From an uncultured bacterium (lineage in GTDB: Bacteria; Armatimonadota; Zipacnadia; Zipacnadales; Zipacnadaceae), in the NCBI GenBank assembly GCA_937928475.1, contig CALFVE010000340.1, positions 1 through 12,368 on the forward strand: a stretch of DNA of 12,368 bases, in the 5' to 3' direction. Shown here piece by piece: positions 1 through 6,691 of the stretch (within the stretch, counting starts at the first letter, position 1; the number at the start of each line of letters is the position of its first letter). The notes under the pieces are model-generated. The model had not been told where the DNA came from, searched no databases, and saw nothing but the letters and a program-made list of their open reading frames with translations. Both the position numbers and the translations under genes were made by a program.

Positions 1-446
1 TGCGTGCGCAGGGCCTGGGCCTGGGCGTACAGCCGGGCCTCTGCCTCGCCGACGCCCAGCACTGGGTGGAGCAGCGCGAGCACCGCGGGCTGTCCCTCAA
101 AGGTGATCAGGCTGGCGTGAACCGCCACCTCCACCTCCCGACCGTCGGCGCGGCGGAAGGCGTAGCGGTCGAAGAAGAGGTCACCGCCGGCCAACAAGCG
201 GTCGCGCAACTGCCGCCGACGCCGCGCATCGAGCAAGGGAGCGGCGTCGGTGATGCTGTGGTTGAGCGCCTGCTCCCGCGTGTAGCCGGACAGGGCCAGT
301 GCCGCCTCGTTGGCGGCCAGTACCTGGCCCGACTCCACGGAGAAGACTACCATGGGGTCGGCGGCCCGCTGGAAGATCTCCTCGTACTGGCGGCAGCGCT
401 CAGCGAGAGCCCTGGTCTCAGTTGTCGAAGGCTCGGCATCTGGCAT
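1..446 (-). CDS. PAS-domain signalling protein, N-terminal part (runs off the window)
   Basis: An open frame reads leftward from ATG at 446-444 to the window edge with no stop, giving 148 residues. After a short N-terminal segment (MPDAEPSTTETRALAERCR) residues about 20-130 form a PAS domain. It shows the usual sequence course: YEEIFQRAADPMVVFS, then VLAANEAALALSGYTREQAL, then RRADGREVEVAVHASLI, which covers the N-cap, the helix with the conserved Asn and Gly-Tyr, and the late strands. PAS domains bind ligands or cofactors and pass the signal to an output domain. The output domain lies outside the window, so kinase, diguanylate cyclase or other outputs are all possible. There is no signal peptide or membrane segment in this part. 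The start lies 32 bases after the galT stop, so co-transcription is likely, but I see no clear ribosome binding site before the ATG. The domain call is secure; the function is not. Confidence 0.8.
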   Translation of the reverse strand, partial: MPDAEPSTTETRALAERCRQYEEIFQRAADPMVVFSVESGQVLAANEAALALSGYTREQALNHSITDAAPLLDARRRRQLRDRLLAGGDLFFDRYAFRRADGREVEVAVHASLITFEGQPAVLALLHPVLGVGEAEARLYAQAQALRT

Positions 447-478
447 GATTAGCGGTCGGCAGGAGGCTGCCGTGGCGA

Positions 479-1504
479 CTAGGACTCCGGAGGGCGCAGG
501 AAGCGGGCGGCGTCCTCCGGCGAAACTGGGTTAATGAAAAAGCCGGTGCCCCACTCGAAACCCGCCGGTTTGGTGAGGCGGGGGATCAACTCTAGGTGCC
601 AATGGAAGTCGTACTGCAAGGTGCCCCAGAACTCGGGGCGTCCCGGCCGAGGCAGCGGATTGGGCGCGGTCTGCACCATCAGATTGTACGGCGGGTCGCT
701 CAACTCGGCGTCATAGCGCTGGAGCACAAACTGCAGGGCATCAATCAGCCCCATCTGTTGCTCGCGACTCATCAGGGTGTAGTCGTACATGTGCGCCAGC
801 GGGTAAATCTGTACCTCGAAGGGGAACCGCGCCGCAAAGGGCGAAAGCACTACGAAGTGCTCGTTGCGGTAGATAACGCGGTCGGGCAACGCCAGTTCCT
901 GCTCGATCAAGTCGCAGAAGATGCAGCGCTCCTTGCGGCGGTAGTGATCGCGGGCGGCGCGCAGCTTTTGCTTCATGATGTCGGGCACGATACTCAGGGC
1001 AATGATCTGCGAATGAGGGTGGATGAGTGAGGCCCCCGCAGCGGCGCCCCAGTTGCGGAAGACAATGATGTGCCGAAAGCGCACGTCCCCGCGCAGGTCT
1101 CGCAAGCGCTGGTCGAAGGCCTGCAGCACCTTGAGCACGTGTTGAGGGTCGGCGCGCTCCAGCCGGAACTGGTGGTCGGGACTCTCGATGACCACCTCGT
1201 GCGCCCCCACGCCGGTCATCCAGTCCAGCAGACCGATGCCGTGATGGGTGACATCGCCCTCGATGGCCAGGGCCGGAAATTTGTTGGGCACTACCCGCAC
1301 CTGCCAGCCGGGGGAGTTGGGCGGGGTGCCGTCGCGCACCGCGTAAACCTCCGGCGGGGTCTTTTCCTCATTACCCGGGCAGAAGGGGCAAGCGGCCGGC
1401 GGCGGCGGGGGCGGCTCAGACTGGAAGTCCGAAGGGCGCCGCCCGCGCTCGGCGGCGATAATCACCCACCGATCCACGATAGGATCCTTCCGCAGTTCAG
1501 ACAT
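479..1504 (-). CDS. galT: Galactose-1-phosphate uridylyltransferase
   Basis: This enzyme of the Leloir pathway moves UMP from UDP-glucose to galactose-1-phosphate. The 341-residue protein has the expected family length. The active-site motif HPHSQ is at residues 162-166; by analogy with E. coli GalT (His166), His164 is the nucleophile that carries UMP. The zinc site is recognisable as CPFC (Cys39, Cys42), the His of SPDHQF (His111) and His162. The N-terminus (LRKDPIVDRWVIIAAERGRRP) is typical. A second CxxC pair (Cys194, Cys197, CIFC) lies after the active site. The start is ATG at 1504 with GGGAG about 6 bases upstream. A proline run at residues 31-36 follows the first strand. No galK or galE is in the window; the neighbours are a URO-D-like protein upstream and a PAS protein downstream on the same strand. 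An ADP-glucose or other nucleotidyl specificity within the GalT family cannot be ruled out. Confidence 0.93.
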   Translation of the reverse strand: MSELRKDPIVDRWVIIAAERGRRPSDFQSEPPPPPPAACPFCPGNEEKTPPEVYAVRDGTPPNSPGWQVRVVPNKFPALAIEGDVTHHGIGLLDWMTGVGAHEVVIESPDHQFRLERADPQHVLKVLQAFDQRLRDLRGDVRFRHIIVFRNWGAAAGASLIHPHSQIIALSIVPDIMKQKLRAARDHYRRKERCIFCDLIEQELALPDRVIYRNEHFVVLSPFAARFPFEVQIYPLAHMYDYTLMSREQQMGLIDALQFVLQRYDAELSDPPYNLMVQTAPNPLPRPGRPEFWGTLQYDFHWHLELIPRLTKPAGFEWGTGFFINPVSPEDAARFLRPPES

Positions 1505-1736
1505 GAGTGCTCCCTGTTGGTTGTATCCGGCGTCCCCTCGGGCAACCGCTTACCCGCCTCCTAGCAGCCCACCAGATGGTCCACCAGTGCCTATCGGCCC
1601 TGACCCCTACCCTATTGACTGACGCTTACCTGGAGGAGCGGGGTTCACTCCTGCCCTTACCCGCGACGAGGTCGCTCGGCTCCCTCCCCTGTCTCGCTCC
1701 CAGCGCCGTGAGCCGCCAGTTCGCGCCCTCGGAGAG
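1505..1736. other. 232-base spacer between the URO-D-like gene and galT
   Basis: Both flanking genes are on the minus strand, so this stretch could hold a terminator for the upstream gene or a promoter for galT. I see no strong -35/-10 pair, no GC-rich hairpin followed by a T-run, and no RNA gene. An open frame across part of it on the plus strand (1507-1746) has no protein-like character. Confidence 0.5.
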
Positions 1737-2816
1737 TCAGAGTTGACCGTACTCGACGTACGCCTCGGCCAGGGCCCGCACGTTCTCCAGAGGCACGTCC
1801 GGGCCGACCTCGGCGTGCAGGATCAATCCGCCCTCGGGCAGGGCCAGGTTGTCCACCGCCTGCTTGACATGGGCTTTGACCTCAGCCGGACTGCCGTGGG
1901 GCAGTACGTGCTGGCGATCCAGGTCGGTCCGTACGCACACCTTGCCACGGAACTCGCGGCCGAACTCCTCAATGCCCATCAGAAACACCTGCACCCACAC
2001 GATGTGGACGCCAATCTCGATGAGGTCGGGGATGATGTCCCAGACGTAGCCGTCGGAATGGAAGTGAATATCCTTGCCGGCCGCCCGCAGCGGCTCAAAG
2101 ATGTAGTCGTAGGCGGGCTTGAAGAACTGCCGCCACTTTTCGGGCCGGATCTGCAGCGCCTGCTGCGTCCCCCAGTCGTCGAACCAGGCATAGCAATCCA
2201 CAATCTCGTAGCGCGCCCATTCCGCGAGGGCCTCGTGCCAGTAAGAGGCGACTCGGTCCCGCAGGTCGTAGATGCGCGGATCGTCGGTAGCCAGGTCAAC
2301 CAGCAGATTCTCAAACCCGCGCAGTTGCTGCAGGCGCTCGTAGAGGGTGCCGCCCCCGGGCATGACGTACCAGTCGGGCGGCGGGCGGTCCGCGGCCTGG
2401 CGACCAGTCTCAAAGGCGCCCATGCCGTCAAAACCTACGGAGGGCCGCAGGGCGGCCACTTGCTGCGCGATGGCCGTGGGGTTGACCCGCGGGAACTCGT
2501 AGGTAGCCAAGTTGTCCCAATCGGCCAGGGGACAGATGTAGGGGTGACCGACGATGCCCCGGATTTCCTGCCGCCAGACCACGTTCCACTCCGGCTCCGT
2601 CCACAGCCCCGGCTCGTAGCGCGCCGGTACCTGGAAATCCGCAAACCCGGCCCACTCCGGCCCACCCACGCCGAAATCATCCGGATACTCTCGAAAGATC
2701 TCCTCCAGGGCCCGGCCGTGGCGCAGCACCGCTCCGGGCAGCGCCGACCACATGTAAGGGATGCGGTCTGGCCCTTGGAAGTGCACGGCGCGCTTGACAC
2801 GTTCTTTGCTGGTCAC
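1737..2816 (-). CDS. Uroporphyrinogen decarboxylase (URO-D)-like family protein
   Basis: The 359-residue protein belongs to the broad URO-D/MtaA/CmuA family, TIM-barrel proteins that include heme-pathway decarboxylases and zinc-dependent corrinoid:coenzyme M methyltransferases. Evidence is the N-terminus MTSKERVKRAVHFQGPDRIP, which is the usual opening of these paralogues, and the C-terminal segment IIPDLIEIGVHIVWVQ followed by LHAEVGPDVPLENVRAL. In many relatives the strand before IIPDLIEIG carries HxCG, which binds zinc in MtaA-type enzymes. Here it is HFHSDG (residues 251-256), so the cysteine is replaced by Asp. That argues against ordinary MtaA activity, and the protein is also unlike true HemE. 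The start is chosen as GTG at 2816 because GAGGTGA sits five bases upstream; the longer GTG start at 2825 has no well-placed site. It is divergent from the dprA-like gene and upstream of galT. Substrate unknown. Confidence 0.82.
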   Translation of the reverse strand: MTSKERVKRAVHFQGPDRIPYMWSALPGAVLRHGRALEEIFREYPDDFGVGGPEWAGFADFQVPARYEPGLWTEPEWNVVWRQEIRGIVGHPYICPLADWDNLATYEFPRVNPTAIAQQVAALRPSVGFDGMGAFETGRQAADRPPPDWYVMPGGGTLYERLQQLRGFENLLVDLATDDPRIYDLRDRVASYWHEALAEWARYEIVDCYAWFDDWGTQQALQIRPEKWRQFFKPAYDYIFEPLRAAGKDIHFHSDGYVWDIIPDLIEIGVHIVWVQVFLMGIEEFGREFRGKVCVRTDLDRQHVLPHGSPAEVKAHVKQAVDNLALPEGGLILHAEVGPDVPLENVRALAEAYVEYGQL

Positions 2817-2821
2817 GAAGG

Positions 2822-2828
2822 TCACCTC
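2822..2828 (-). promoter_or_regulatory. Ribosome binding site that fixes the URO-D-like start
   Basis: Read on the minus strand this is GAGGTGA, a near-perfect Shine-Dalgarno sequence, followed by CCTTC and GTG at 2816-2814. The upstream in-frame GTG (2825-2823) lies inside this site. The downstream GTG is therefore the likelier start, and it also gives the family-typical N-terminus MTSKERV. Confidence 0.7.
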
Positions 2829-2887
2829 GGCAAGCAGGAGTCTCCCTCTTTTTCGCCGAAGGGGAGCATAACTCCTCGTTGGGGTAG

Positions 2888-3889
2888 GTGATGTCTGCCT
2901 TGCCGACCGGAGAAAGCACTGGGGCGGCGGAAACCCGACGGCTCGCCCAGATCGCCTTGATGTGGGGAGGGAAACTGGGGCCGATGGCCTTTTGGCGGCT
3001 GGTCGGGCATCTGGGATCGCCGGAGGCCGTCCTGCAGGCCAACGCTGCTGACCTGGCCCTGCCCTCCCTGCGGCTCGACCCGGAGCAGATTGCGGGCTTG
3101 CTGGGGCCGGGCCGGGATCTGGCGCGGGTGGAGGCAGTGCTGGCTCGCCTGGCGCAGCGAGGCGTGCGGGTAGTCTGTGACTTCGAGCCTGAATACCCCG
3201 CCATCCTGCAGGAAATGCGCGACCGGCCGCCGGTGCTTTGCCTGGCGGGGAGGATTCTGCCCGCCGATCAGCCGGCGGTGGCCATCGTGGGCACCCGCAG
3301 CCCCACTAGCGAGGGTCGACAGATGGCGGAGCGGCTGGCCCGGGCCTGTGCGCGAGAGCACATTACCGTGGTCAGTGGCCTGGCGCTGGGCTGCGACACC
3401 GCAGCGCACTGGGGCGCGCTGCGCGGCGGCGGGCGCACCCTGGCCGTGCTGGGGTCGGGAATCGTCGCGGTCAGTCCCCGTGAGAATTTGGACCTAGCCC
3501 GCCGCATCACCGAGTCCGGGGCAGTGATCTCGGAGCAACGGCCCGGAGCGCAGGCCTCCAGCGCCAGGCTGCTGGCGCGCAACCGCTTGCAGGTGGGCCT
3601 GGCCGAGGCCGTAATCGTGGTGCAAGCCGGGCCGGGGGGAGGCGCGATGCAGACGGCGGAACGGGCCTTCCGGACCGGGCGACTCGTCTACGCCGTAACC
3701 TGGTCCTCCCGCTCGGAAAAGACCGAGGGGAACACGGCCCTGCTGGCGCGGGGCGCTAGACCTCTCGCCGGCCCCGAGGAGATAGCGAACCTGGTACGGG
3801 AACTGTACGTCCACCAAGAGCGGGTCCGGCGGGCGCGGGCCACCGAGGCGGTGCGAGGGAGGCTGTTCGCCGAGGGCAGCCCGCGGTAG
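2888..3889 (+). CDS. dprA: DprA/Smf-like DNA processing protein
   Basis: DprA loads RecA onto single-stranded DNA during natural transformation and is also common in bacteria not known to be competent. The 333-residue protein has the Rossmann-like core in order: YPAILQEMRDRPPVLCLAG (103-121), IVGTRSPTSEG (133-143), VVSGLALGCDTAAHWGAL (161-178), LAVLGSGI (185-192), GAVISEQRPG (211-220), RNRLQVGLAEAVIVVQA (231-247) and a late strand RLVYAVTW (265-272). Several positions are unusual. The common GIDaaAH is GCDTAAH, the SGsliTa segment is GGGAMQTA, and the canonical AVPG turn is AVTW. No C-terminal winged-helix domain is visible; residues 300-333 are a charged helical tail. The first codon may be GTG 2888 or ATG 2891; TTG 2900 with AGGTGA eight bases upstream is a third option. 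The gene is divergent from the URO-D-like gene and 64 bases before rubrerythrin. Confidence 0.85.
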   Translation: MMSALPTGESTGAAETRRLAQIALMWGGKLGPMAFWRLVGHLGSPEAVLQANAADLALPSLRLDPEQIAGLLGPGRDLARVEAVLARLAQRGVRVVCDFEPEYPAILQEMRDRPPVLCLAGRILPADQPAVAIVGTRSPTSEGRQMAERLARACAREHITVVSGLALGCDTAAHWGALRGGGRTLAVLGSGIVAVSPRENLDLARRITESGAVISEQRPGAQASSARLLARNRLQVGLAEAVIVVQAGPGGGAMQTAERAFRTGRLVYAVTWSSRSEKTEGNTALLARGARPLAGPEEIANLVRELYVHQERVRRARATEAVRGRLFAEGSPR

Positions 3890-3940
3890 ATCCCGGCCCG
3901 GGAGGCCGCGGTCGCTAAGCCCCCGGCAGACCGAGTGAGC

Positions 3941-3947
3941 TAGGAGG
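3941..3947 (+). promoter_or_regulatory. Ribosome binding site of the rubrerythrin gene
   Basis: TAGGAGG is placed six bases before the ATG at 3954, a strong site that suggests high expression. No -35/-10 promoter pair is obvious in the 64-base gap after the dprA-like stop, so transcription may continue from upstream or start inside that gene. Confidence 0.7.
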
Positions 3948-3953
3948 CCAGAC

Positions 3954-4457
3954 ATGAAACCTATGACCGAGAAGAACCTCAAGGACGCCTTTGCCGGCGA
4001 AAGCCAGGCCCATATGAAATACTTGGCCTTCGCCGCTCAGGCCGAGCGCGAGGGCAAACCCAATGTTGCCCGGCTGTTTCGGGCCGTCGCTTTTGCCGAG
4101 ATGCAGCACGCCCATTATCACCTGCGCCAGTTGCAGGGAATCGGCAGCACGGTGGAGAACTTGCAGCATGCCTACGAGGGCGAGGACTTTGAGATTGAGC
4201 ATATGTACCCGGCTTTCACCGCGGTAGGGGAACTGGAAGGCGAGAAAGACGCCGTCCAAGGGTACTTCTGGGCGGTAGAGGCAGAGAAGAATCACCGGCC
4301 CCTGTACCAGGAGGCCAAGGGGCGCGTGGAGGCGGGCGGAGACTTGGACGACACGCCGCTATATGTGTGCGGCTGCTGCGGTCACACCGGGCGCGGGGAG
4401 CCGCCGGAGAAATGCCCGACCTGCGGGTCGCCCAAGGCGAACTTCCAGATGTTCTAG
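3954..4457 (+). CDS. rbr: Rubrerythrin
   Basis: Rubrerythrin is a cytoplasmic non-heme diiron peroxidase that reduces hydrogen peroxide to water, mainly in anaerobes. The 167-residue protein has a four-helix ferritin-like domain (about residues 5-125) and a C-terminal rubredoxin-like domain (135-167), the usual order and size. Candidate diiron ligands include Glu16 (GESQAHMKY), Glu49 and His52 (AEMQHAHY), Glu109, Glu111 and His114 (VEAEKNH), and the glutamates before MYP (FEIEHMYP, 79-86). The rubredoxin iron site is Cys139/Cys142 and Cys154/Cys157 (KCPTC); an extra Cys141 sits inside the first pair (CGCC). The protein ends in KANFQMF and shows no encapsulin-targeting tail. It lies 36 bases upstream of the encapsulin cargo gene, so it is probably co-expressed with the nanocompartment but free in the cytoplasm. 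Family call is very secure; the gene symbol is generic. Confidence 0.95.
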   Translation: MKPMTEKNLKDAFAGESQAHMKYLAFAAQAEREGKPNVARLFRAVAFAEMQHAHYHLRQLQGIGSTVENLQHAYEGEDFEIEHMYPAFTAVGELEGEKDAVQGYFWAVEAEKNHRPLYQEAKGRVEAGGDLDDTPLYVCGCCGHTGRGEPPEKCPTCGSPKANFQMF

Positions 4458-4493
4458 CTGACCCATCACCTATCAGATTGGGAGGGAGTGCAG

Positions 4494-4877
4494 ATGCCGG
4501 AGTTCACCAACCCCTTTTCGCAGATTGTTCCGGATCGGAAGATGACCAAGCGCGAGCTGATTCGGGCCCTGCGCCTGAACCTGGCGGCGGAAGAGGACGC
4601 GACCTCGCTATACGAGGCCCACGCCGACGCCACCGACGACCCGCTGGCGAAGAAAGTCCTGCAGGACATCGCCAACGAGGAGCGGGTGCACGTGGGTGAA
4701 TTTCAGCGACTGATCAGTCTCCTGCTGGATGACGAAGACGAGTTGTTGGCTCAAGGCGCTGCTGAGGTGGACGAAATGGCAGTGGAGACGACCGCGGCGT
4801 CCGGCCCGGGTGCCACCGAGGGGGCCGAGACAAGCCGCGAGCCCACGGTGGGCGATCTCACCGGAGGCATTTCCTAA
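4494..4877 (+). CDS. Ferritin-like encapsulin cargo protein (EncFtn-like)
   Basis: EncFtn-type proteins are half-ferritins that dimerise to build a ferroxidase centre and oxidise iron inside an encapsulin shell. The start is ATG at 4494, six bases after GGAGGGA; the GTG at 4488 is too close to that site. Of 126 residues, about 17-85 form a two-helix ferritin-like region: KRELIRALRLNLAAEEDATS, then LYEAHADATDDPLAKK, then DIANEERVHVGEFQRLI. Glu33/Glu34, Tyr40, Glu62/Glu63 and His66 line up with the Rhodospirillum rubrum EncFtn metal-site residues (Glu31/Glu32, Tyr39, Glu62, His65) as I recall them. After an acidic stretch, residues 94-115 are a low-complexity Ala/Thr/Gly/Glu linker. It leads to PTVGDLTGGIS at the C-terminus, which resembles the family 1 cargo-loading peptide (LTVGSLR type). 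The shell gene follows after 24 bases. A plain COG1633 rubrerythrin-like protein is the alternative, but the tail and neighbour argue for cargo. Confidence 0.88.
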   Translation: MPEFTNPFSQIVPDRKMTKRELIRALRLNLAAEEDATSLYEAHADATDDPLAKKVLQDIANEERVHVGEFQRLISLLLDDEDELLAQGAAEVDEMAVETTAASGPGATEGAETSREPTVGDLTGGIS

Positions 4878-4886
4878 TAAGACCCC

Positions 4887-4894
4887 AAGGGAGG
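4887..4894 (+). promoter_or_regulatory. Ribosome binding site of the encapsulin gene
   Basis: AAGGGAGG precedes the ATG at 4902 by seven bases. It follows a tandem TAA TAA stop of the cargo gene. The strong site is consistent with the shell subunit being needed in large excess (60 or more copies per particle). Confidence 0.65.
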
Positions 4895-4901
4895 AATTAC
4901 G

Positions 4902-5711
4902 ATGGGAGACTTGTTGGCACGCGAGGAAGCGCCGCTGAGCAGTGAGGAATGGGCGCGGCTGGACCAGGTCGTGGTGGAGACCGCGCGCAGGTACCTGGTG
5001 GGGCGCAAGTTCATCCCGCTCTACGGGCCGCTGGGAGCCGGGCTGCCCGCCGTCCCGGCAGTGGCCCTGAGTGGTTTCGAGGGGGAGACCAGCATCACCG
5101 CCGCGAGTCCCGCCTGGGTGCCGCTCAAGCGTTTGCAGAAGGACTTCCTGCTGGAATACGCAGCCCTGGAGACGGCCAAGCGGCTGGACTTGCCCCTGGA
5201 CCTGTCCGCCGCCGCGGCCGCCGCGTATGTAGTGGCAACGGAGGAGGATGACTTAATCTTCAACGGCTGCGCGGACTGTGGGGCCGAGGGCCTGCTCAAC
5301 GCCAAGGGCGTCCAGAAGGTCGAAGCCGACTCCTGGGAGACCGCCGGGGCGCTCTTTGCCGATGTGGTCAAGGCGCTGGAGGCGCTAGGCAGCGCCGGCT
5401 GCCCGGGGCCGTATGCGGTGGTCGTCGCCCCTTCGGTCTGGGCGATGGCGCACCGGCCCCTGGGGGGCGGACAGATGCTGGAGAGCACAGTGATCGAGAA
5501 CGTGGCGAAGGCCGGCTTCCTGGCTGCCCCGGCGATGGGCTCCAAGCAGATGCTGGTGGTTGAGATCGGCTCCCAGAACCTCGACCTGGCCGTGGGCATG
5601 GACCTGAAAGTCGCCTATCTGGGCGCCGACAACCTTAACCACCCCTTCCGGGTCATGGAGACGGTGGCCCTGCGTATCAAGCGGCCGCAGGCGATCGTGG
5701 TGGTGGGGTAG
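4902..5711 (+). CDS. Family 1 encapsulin shell protein
   Basis: Encapsulins are HK97-fold proteins that assemble into icosahedral protein compartments; older databases name the family Linocin_M18 bacteriocin. The 269 residues match the roughly 265-residue family length. Recognisable segments are the N-terminal helix LLAREEAPLSSEEWARLD (4-21), which in known shells binds the cargo peptide, then ARRYLVGRKFIPLYGPLGAG (28-47). The mid-protein motif DLIFNG...EGLLN is at 117-133, GPYAVVVAPSVW at 169-180, and the C-terminal part DLAVGMDLKVAYLG...HPFRVMETVALRI at 228-259. Cys123 and Cys126 (GCADCG) lie next to the IFNG motif. The gene directly follows its ferritin-like cargo, the classic cargo-shell pair. 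The likely job is iron storage and protection of DNA and proteins from iron-peroxide damage. The C-terminus at residue 269 ends in IVVVG with no phage genes nearby, so this is a bacterial encapsulin and not a prophage capsid. Confidence 0.95.
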   Translation: MGDLLAREEAPLSSEEWARLDQVVVETARRYLVGRKFIPLYGPLGAGLPAVPAVALSGFEGETSITAASPAWVPLKRLQKDFLLEYAALETAKRLDLPLDLSAAAAAAYVVATEEDDLIFNGCADCGAEGLLNAKGVQKVEADSWETAGALFADVVKALEALGSAGCPGPYAVVVAPSVWAMAHRPLGGGQMLESTVIENVAKAGFLAAPAMGSKQMLVVEIGSQNLDLAVGMDLKVAYLGADNLNHPFRVMETVALRIKRPQAIVVVG

Positions 5712-5733
5712 GACCGGGGGCTTGCCCGTCCAA

Positions 5734-5797
5734 GGCGCGGGACGAGAGACGCGAGCAGGAACAGAAACCACGGGGCCGCCCTGAGGCGGCCCCGTGG
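5734..5797 (+). repeat. Heptad run plus 13-bp perfect palindrome, copy A
   Basis: Heptads GACGAGA, GACGCGA and GCAGGAA (5741-5761), preceded by GGCGCGG, lead into a hairpin. Its arms CCACGGGGCCGCC (5768-5780) and GGCGGCCCCGTGG (5785-5797) pair perfectly around a CTGA loop. It starts 22 bases after the encapsulin stop in a convergent gap, so it could end transcription. However, the plus strand has no T-run after it; the minus strand has only TTTCTGTT. A second copy at 7269-7336 shares both the heptads and the core palindrome. Confidence 0.8.
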
Positions 5798-5956
5798 GAG
5801 TTATAGGGGGAGGAAGCGAATGCTAACGAGCGCGCCGCCCCGGCTTCGGGCCCAGCCGCTGAGGCCGGGGGGTATAACACTCATGACGGCCGGACACTGG
5901 GACCGAGACGGGCGACGCTCAACAGCCCCGTACCCCTCCCCCCAAACTGGAGTGAT

Positions 5957-6640
5957 CTACTGCGGACATTCCTTGAAGCACAGGAACCAGTCGAGGCACT
6001 CGTATTCCTTGCCGGCGCCGGCGACGCGCTCGGCGGCCTGCCCACAGGACCCTGGCGGCGGCACGATCACCTTATCGCCTGGCCGCCAGTCGGCCGGCGT
6101 GGCGACCTGGTGCTTGTCGGCCGTCTGCATGGCAATCAGCAGGCGCTTGATCTCGTCGAAGTTGCGGCCAGTGGAGAGCGGATAGTACATCAGGGCACGG
6201 ATCCTGGCCTCGGGGTCAATGAAGAAGACGGCGCGGACTGCCTGGGTGTCGGAGGCCTCGGGCATGACCATGCCGAAGGCCTTGGCCACCTCCATCTTCA
6301 GGTCAGCGATGACTGGGAACTTGACCTCGACGTTCTTCATGCCTTTCCACTCGATCTTCTCCTTGATGGTGCGCAGCCAGGCGATATGCGCATAGTGGCT
6401 GTCAATGGACAGGCCGATAAGTTGACAGTTGAGCGCGGCGAACTCCTCTTCCATGGTGGCGAAGGTCATGAACTCGGTGGTGCAGACGGGGGTGAAGTCA
6501 GCCGGGTGGCTGAATAGGATCACCCACTTGCCGGCGAAGTCATCGGGGAAGGTGATGTCTCCCTGGGTGGTTTTGGCGGTGAAGCGGGGGGCTTTCTCGC
6601 CGATGAGGGGGATGCGCGGCAGGACGGGTTGGTTGCACAT
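5957..6640 (-). CDS. Peroxiredoxin, archaeal-type 1-Cys/Prx6 family
   Basis: This thiol peroxidase reduces hydrogen peroxide and organic hydroperoxides in the cytoplasm. The 227 residues open with the thioredoxin-like core PLIGEKAPRFTAKTTQGDI, followed by SHPADFTPVCTTEF (44-57) with the peroxidatic Cys53. The long C-terminal arm after residue 170 (PADWRPGDKVIVPPP) is typical of the Prx6/archaeal thioredoxin peroxidase group. Near the end, Cys215 and Cys221 (ECLDWFLC) have the same six-residue spacing as the C-terminal cysteines of the Aeropyrum pernix enzyme, and Cys225 is an extra one. Further cysteines at 2, 72 and 199 make it unusually cysteine-rich. The start is ATG 6640 with AGGAGA seven bases upstream. 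It follows perR by 51 bases on the same strand and is probably its regulatory target. Reductant unknown. Confidence 0.93.
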   Translation of the reverse strand: MCNQPVLPRIPLIGEKAPRFTAKTTQGDITFPDDFAGKWVILFSHPADFTPVCTTEFMTFATMEEEFAALNCQLIGLSIDSHYAHIAWLRTIKEKIEWKGMKNVEVKFPVIADLKMEVAKAFGMVMPEASDTQAVRAVFFIDPEARIRALMYYPLSTGRNFDEIKRLLIAMQTADKHQVATPADWRPGDKVIVPPPGSCGQAAERVAGAGKEYECLDWFLCFKECPQ

Positions 6641-6691
6641 GGTTCAGTCTCCTTGTCGTAAGCAAAATTAGGACGGTCGCTGAGGGGCGCG

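Noticed and set aside
66..452. Plus-strand frame of 128 residues at the left edge
   Set aside because: It is antisense to the PAS-domain frame, which has recognisable domain motifs and stays open to the edge.
2861..2876. Small inverted repeat GGAG-CATAA-CTCC in the divergent gap as an operator
   Set aside because: The arms are only four to five bases long and no promoter can be placed around it, so chance is a sufficient explanation.
1743..2891. 382-residue open frame on the plus strand opposite the URO-D-like gene
   Set aside because: Its translation shows no family motifs and is rich in Gly, Val, His and Leu, as expected for the antisense of a GC-rich gene. The minus-strand frame has clear URO-D motifs.
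4902..5711. Prophage capsid (HK97 fold) instead of encapsulin
   Set aside because: No terminase, portal, protease or tail genes are nearby, the length and motifs fit family 1 encapsulins, and a cargo gene lies directly upstream.
5768..5797. Palindrome after encapsulin as a standard rho-independent terminator
   Set aside because: The stem is strong, but no T-run follows on the plus strand and only a broken one on the minus strand. A near copy sits between divergent genes. Listed as a repeat instead.
5820..6185. 121-residue plus-strand frame between encapsulin and peroxiredoxin
   Set aside because: It has no good ribosome binding site or family features and overlaps the end of the peroxiredoxin gene in antisense.
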